From Alopecurus myosuroides (lineage: Eukaryota; Streptophyta; Magnoliopsida; Poales; Poaceae): a stretch of DNA of 64,000 nt. This document shows positions 61,408 to 64,000 of the stretch, piece after piece. Each line of letters starts with the position of its first letter. Position 1 is the stretch's first letter. The notes beneath the pieces are model-generated. The model worked only from the letters and a program-made list of their open reading frames with translations. It was not told the DNA's origin and ran no database searches. The translations under genes were made by a program, and so were the position numbers. Location: contig CM054059.1 in the NCBI GenBank assembly GCA_028641055.1, positions 431,896,332 to 431,960,331 of the forward strand. The letters run 5' to 3'.

Positions 61408-61810
61408 CTCGTCGTCGGAGGGGATCAGGGGTGGGGCGGTTTGGAGTTGGCCAGTTGGGCCTTTTGACCGTGGTTTGGGCCTTGGGTTTAGACCTTTATC
61501 CTCTTGAAGATGATGCTTCGAATGATTTTTTTGTAGTGGGACCCACATGTAAGAAGTTATGAAATATATGAACTGCCTATCTTTAAAACATGTACTCCTA
61601 CTTTAATCATTTAGGAAAATAATAATGTTCCATTTCGATAAAATATATCACAAATCTAACCGAGTTACGAGAAAATGATTTCTCGGTTTTTGAAGGTACA
61701 TGATGAATTGTTCACTTACTGAGAAAAGTGTTACAAAGACATATCAGTGAAGGAAATTAAATAAACATGTTAATTGTTCGTTTTCATATAGCTGGATGAC
61801 ATATTTTGTA

Positions 61811-61903
61811 CTCCCTCCGGTCCGAATTAATGGTCGGAGGGCTAGCCAAAATTTTGCCTAAGCCTTGTGTAAATGTGCGCCCATTAATTCGGATCGGAGG
61901 TAG
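61811..61903. mobile_element. Short Stowaway-like MITE
   Basis: 93 bp. Ends CTCCCTCCGGTCCGAATTAA and TTAATTCGGATCGGAGGTAG are near-inverted. Target duplication TA (61809-61810 and 61904-61905). About 210 bp of sequence separate the element's left TA from exon 1 of HAM1 plus its leader. Confidence 0.75.
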
Positions 61904-62466
61904 TACTAGCATTGAAGATGAAAAAAGGTCGACTTAAGAACAGTTCTAACAGTAGGACCACTTAACTTGTGTTCTAGTTCCACTCACCAACCACAGGTCA
62001 TGCTAGCCAAGATTGATGTCACGTTAGATCATTCGCAGAAGTTGTCAAATCAGTGCATAAGTTTAATTTCCTCGAGAATGAGCAGATTATTATGGATGTT
62101 ACTCTTCCATTAGGTTGTCGATAAAGTTTGGTCTCTTATCTCCAAAATTAGAAAATACCATTGCATGATCCATATATAGAGAGGAGAAAAAATTGCCATG
62201 GCCTGCTAAGAAAGGGCACCACAATCTATGACTCTAGCATTCACCACCGGGCTTATGTACAGAAGTTGTCTGAGTACTTAGTCCAAAATTTTAATTTCTG
62301 TAGGAACGTTATAATTATTGCTCTCTCCGATTCCGTAAAATAGTCGCATGATATACTTAGGATTTATGTAGATCATCTTGTTTTCCTACGACACATTTAT
62401 CGGATCACTTGTCACCATGTCATCTTGTAAAAAACTTTGTGTTTTATTTGGGCATCGGAACGCTAA

Positions 62467-62699
62467 GGCTCCGTTTGAAAACCGGGTTTGGCATTTCAGA
62501 GCCATGCGGCTGAATACTTCAGTTTTTTCTAGAAAAAAAGAGGTCAAGACCAAAGTTTTTAATATGACAAAATAAAATTTTGGAGGAATATTTCAGTTTT
62601 GAAACCACATTATTCATTGCATCCAAACAACTCAAAGTATTTAATAGTTCAGTTTTTTAGAAACCATGGTATTCTCAAAATACTTTACCAAACTGGCCC
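62467..62699. mobile_element. Tourist/Harbinger-like MITE (tentative)
   Basis: Left end GGCTCCGTTTGAAAAC, right end TACCAAACTGGCCC (inverted form GGGCCAGTTTGGTA). Flanks are TAA (left) and TAC (right), which would be a 3-bp duplication with one change. Confidence 0.5.
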
Positions 62700-62893
62700 T
62701 ACACTTGTTTTGTATGCTATATATATACTCTAAAACAAATTTAGAGAGAGAAGACAATTTGCTCCTAGCGATTGAACACTTTAGTCAAAATTAACTATGT
62801 GTCTCGCATACGGATGAATCACAATTCAATGAAAGTAATACACAACTAACATTTTGCCATTTACACAAATTAGACCGTTAAAAGCATTGCTCA

Positions 62894-63298
62894 TCTATAC
62901 TTCTTATAAAGCAAAACCCCACTAACATGCATTAATTATTTTTCTATCTCAACATGCAAGCTATCCACATCATCCATCCTCTTAGCCAATCAATTGTCCA
63001 TGTCATCTCCTCTAATATGATTAATTATTACATGCACATACATTTTTTTAACCATCCATTTTTCAATTTAATGATTTATGCAAGCTACATATTATACATT
63101 CCTTAAACCATCCATTTTTTCAAACTAATGGTTTATAATACACATCCCATGTCTATAAAATTTAGTATCTCAAGTATGATCAACCGAATTTTTCATATTT
63201 CTTTAGACGTATTATGTTGTTTTGCCTCTACATCAAAAAACACACATGACATTTACTATAAGGGATCCCCGCCGCAACGCGCGGGGTATCCTTCTAGT
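62894..63298 (+). mobile_element. Small non-autonomous Helitron
   Basis: 405 bp. The 5' end is TCTATACTTCTTATAAAGCA. The 3' end has the hairpin CCCCGC...GCGGGG (63267-63286) followed by CTAGT (63294-63298). It is inserted between A (62893) and T (63299) without a target duplication, as Helitrons do. There is no Rep/helicase. Confidence 0.88.
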
Positions 63299-63399
63299 TT
63301 GCTCAAAACAAGATGTGCTCCTGCTACCACACGGTATGAACAAAAAACAGCTCGCACGGAGACCACTTTCCTCGGCTCAGCTCCACAAGACATTTCAGC

Positions 63400-64000
63400 C
63401 TACGCACTGGATAATCCCTTGTCCTGGGCCAGAGCCTCGGCCGCCCTCCTCCCGGACACCATGGCGCCGTCGAACGTGGCGGAGCACCAGTGGTCCCCGC
63501 ACACGTACACACCGTCGCCGACCCTCGGGTCCCGCCCTGCTGGCGCCGTGGGCGGCGTCTGGTCCGGCTGCGCGAAGCCGATGCGGTACGTCCGCAGGTG
63601 CGCCCACGACGAGACCTCCTCTGCCCCGAACCACCCGCCGAGCTCCCGGACAACCTCGCCGGCAAGCTCCGCGTCCTCCCTGCCGGTAAATGAACCAACG
63701 AGCGATACGGACACCAGCACCTTCCCCGCCGGCGCGTACGACGGCGCCACGTTGGTCGCGAAGAACATGTTGTTCACTATCCCCTTGCCCGACCCGTTGA
63801 GGAGCAGCACGGGTTCTTGCACCGCCGCACGGTCGGCGGAAAAGTAGATGCACACGGTGCTCCTCTCGGCGGCGGCCTTCTTGTTCTTGGATCTCGTCGG
63901 TAGCTGCGGCAGGAGCTTCTCGGCTTCCGGCTGCTCGACGGCCACGATGACGCCGAGCTCGCCGGACACGGTCTCGCCCGTGTCGAGCGTCACTCCGGAC
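63400..64000 (-). CDS. FAD-dependent oxidoreductase (amine oxidase / phytoene desaturase-like), 3' part
   Basis: C-terminal part of a flavoprotein, open from the window edge to a TAG at 63400-63402. The sequence SGVTLDTGETVSGELGVIVA fits the substrate/FAD domain. Near the end VYVCGDHWCSATFDGAMVSG is the C-terminal FAD-binding Gly-Asp motif of amine oxidases and carotenoid desaturases, followed by a helix (RRAAEALA). The N-terminal dinucleotide-binding fold lies outside the window, so the first Met in view is not the true start. The exact substrate is not determined. High GC, no intron in view. Confidence 0.85.
   Translation of the reverse strand, partial: SGVTLDTGETVSGELGVIVAVEQPEAEKLLPQLPTRSKNKKAAAERSTVCIYFSADRAAVQEPVLLLNGSGKGIVNNMFFATNVAPSYAPAGKVLVSVSLVGSFTGREDAELAGEVVRELGGWFGAEEVSSWAHLRTYRIGFAQPDQTPPTAPAGRDPRVGDGVYVCGDHWCSATFDGAMVSGRRAAEALAQDKGLSSA

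Larger units (their letters stand above)
61408..63399. other. Intergenic region between HAM1 and the oxidoreductase gene
   Basis: Holds the presumed HAM1 promoter (from 61408 rightward) and three small transposons listed separately. The rest is AT-rich without gene-like ORFs. Confidence 0.5.

Noticed and set aside
63128..63847. 239-codon plus-strand ORF at the right edge
   Set aside because: It overlaps the Helitron end and the antisense of the FAD oxidoreductase gene. GC-rich third positions of that gene create the open frame.

Overview
This is nuclear DNA from a grass (Poaceae, most likely Pooideae). The evidence is GC-rich first exons on intron-containing genes, Stowaway and Tourist MITEs, a small Helitron, a SIRE-like Copia element, and two Tat-type Gypsy elements with antisense accessory genes. 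No bacterial, organellar or CRISPR features were seen.

Layout. (1) 1-3738, minus: 5' and middle part of an LRR receptor-like kinase gene (At5g10020 type), running off the left edge, with three single-base frame breaks in exon 1. (2) 3739-7830: intergenic DNA with tandem repeats and a MITE. (3) about 7830-48775: one 5'-truncated LINE (plus) split into three pieces by insertions. A structurally complete LINE (minus, 8047-15183) sits at the first break. A SIRE-like Copia element (15398-46773) sits at the second. The Copia gag holds Gypsy element A (plus, 17593-42538). The pol of A holds Gypsy element B (minus, 23071-35204). The Copia 3' LTR holds a 704-bp Harbinger-type MITE. Every join except the Copia 5' side has a matching target duplication, and removing the insertions restores the interrupted reading frames. 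(4) 48776-54075: mostly non-genic, with a TIR-flanked unit carrying a TATA box and an unrecognised ORF (50561-52315) and a Stowaway MITE. (5) 54076-61407, minus: a nine-exon MYST histone acetyltransferase gene (HAM1/HAM2 type) with a 1.1-kb hAT-like element, a MITE and a Stowaway in its introns. (6) 61408-63399: intergenic, with a Stowaway, a Tourist-like MITE and a 405-bp Helitron. (7) 63400-64000, minus: 3' part of a FAD-dependent oxidoreductase/amine-oxidase-like gene.

The most interesting content is the antisense genes of the two Gypsy elements. Each lies between integrase and 3' LTR, on the strand opposite gag-pol, with its own TATA box and consistent GT-AG introns. In B, six exons join into one uninterrupted 835-codon frame. 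In A, six exons do the same apart from one extra G in a G run. A also carries a second, phase-compatible two-exon 3' module that could serve as an alternative ending. The minus-strand LINE has two intact ORFs (1018 and 1208 codons), a 14-16 bp target duplication, and a perfect 9-bp hairpin just before its poly(A).

GC-rich coding exons of the low-copy genes carry isolated 1-base indels, which may be sequence errors rather than real pseudogenisation. All identifications come from reading motifs by eye. No database search was run.
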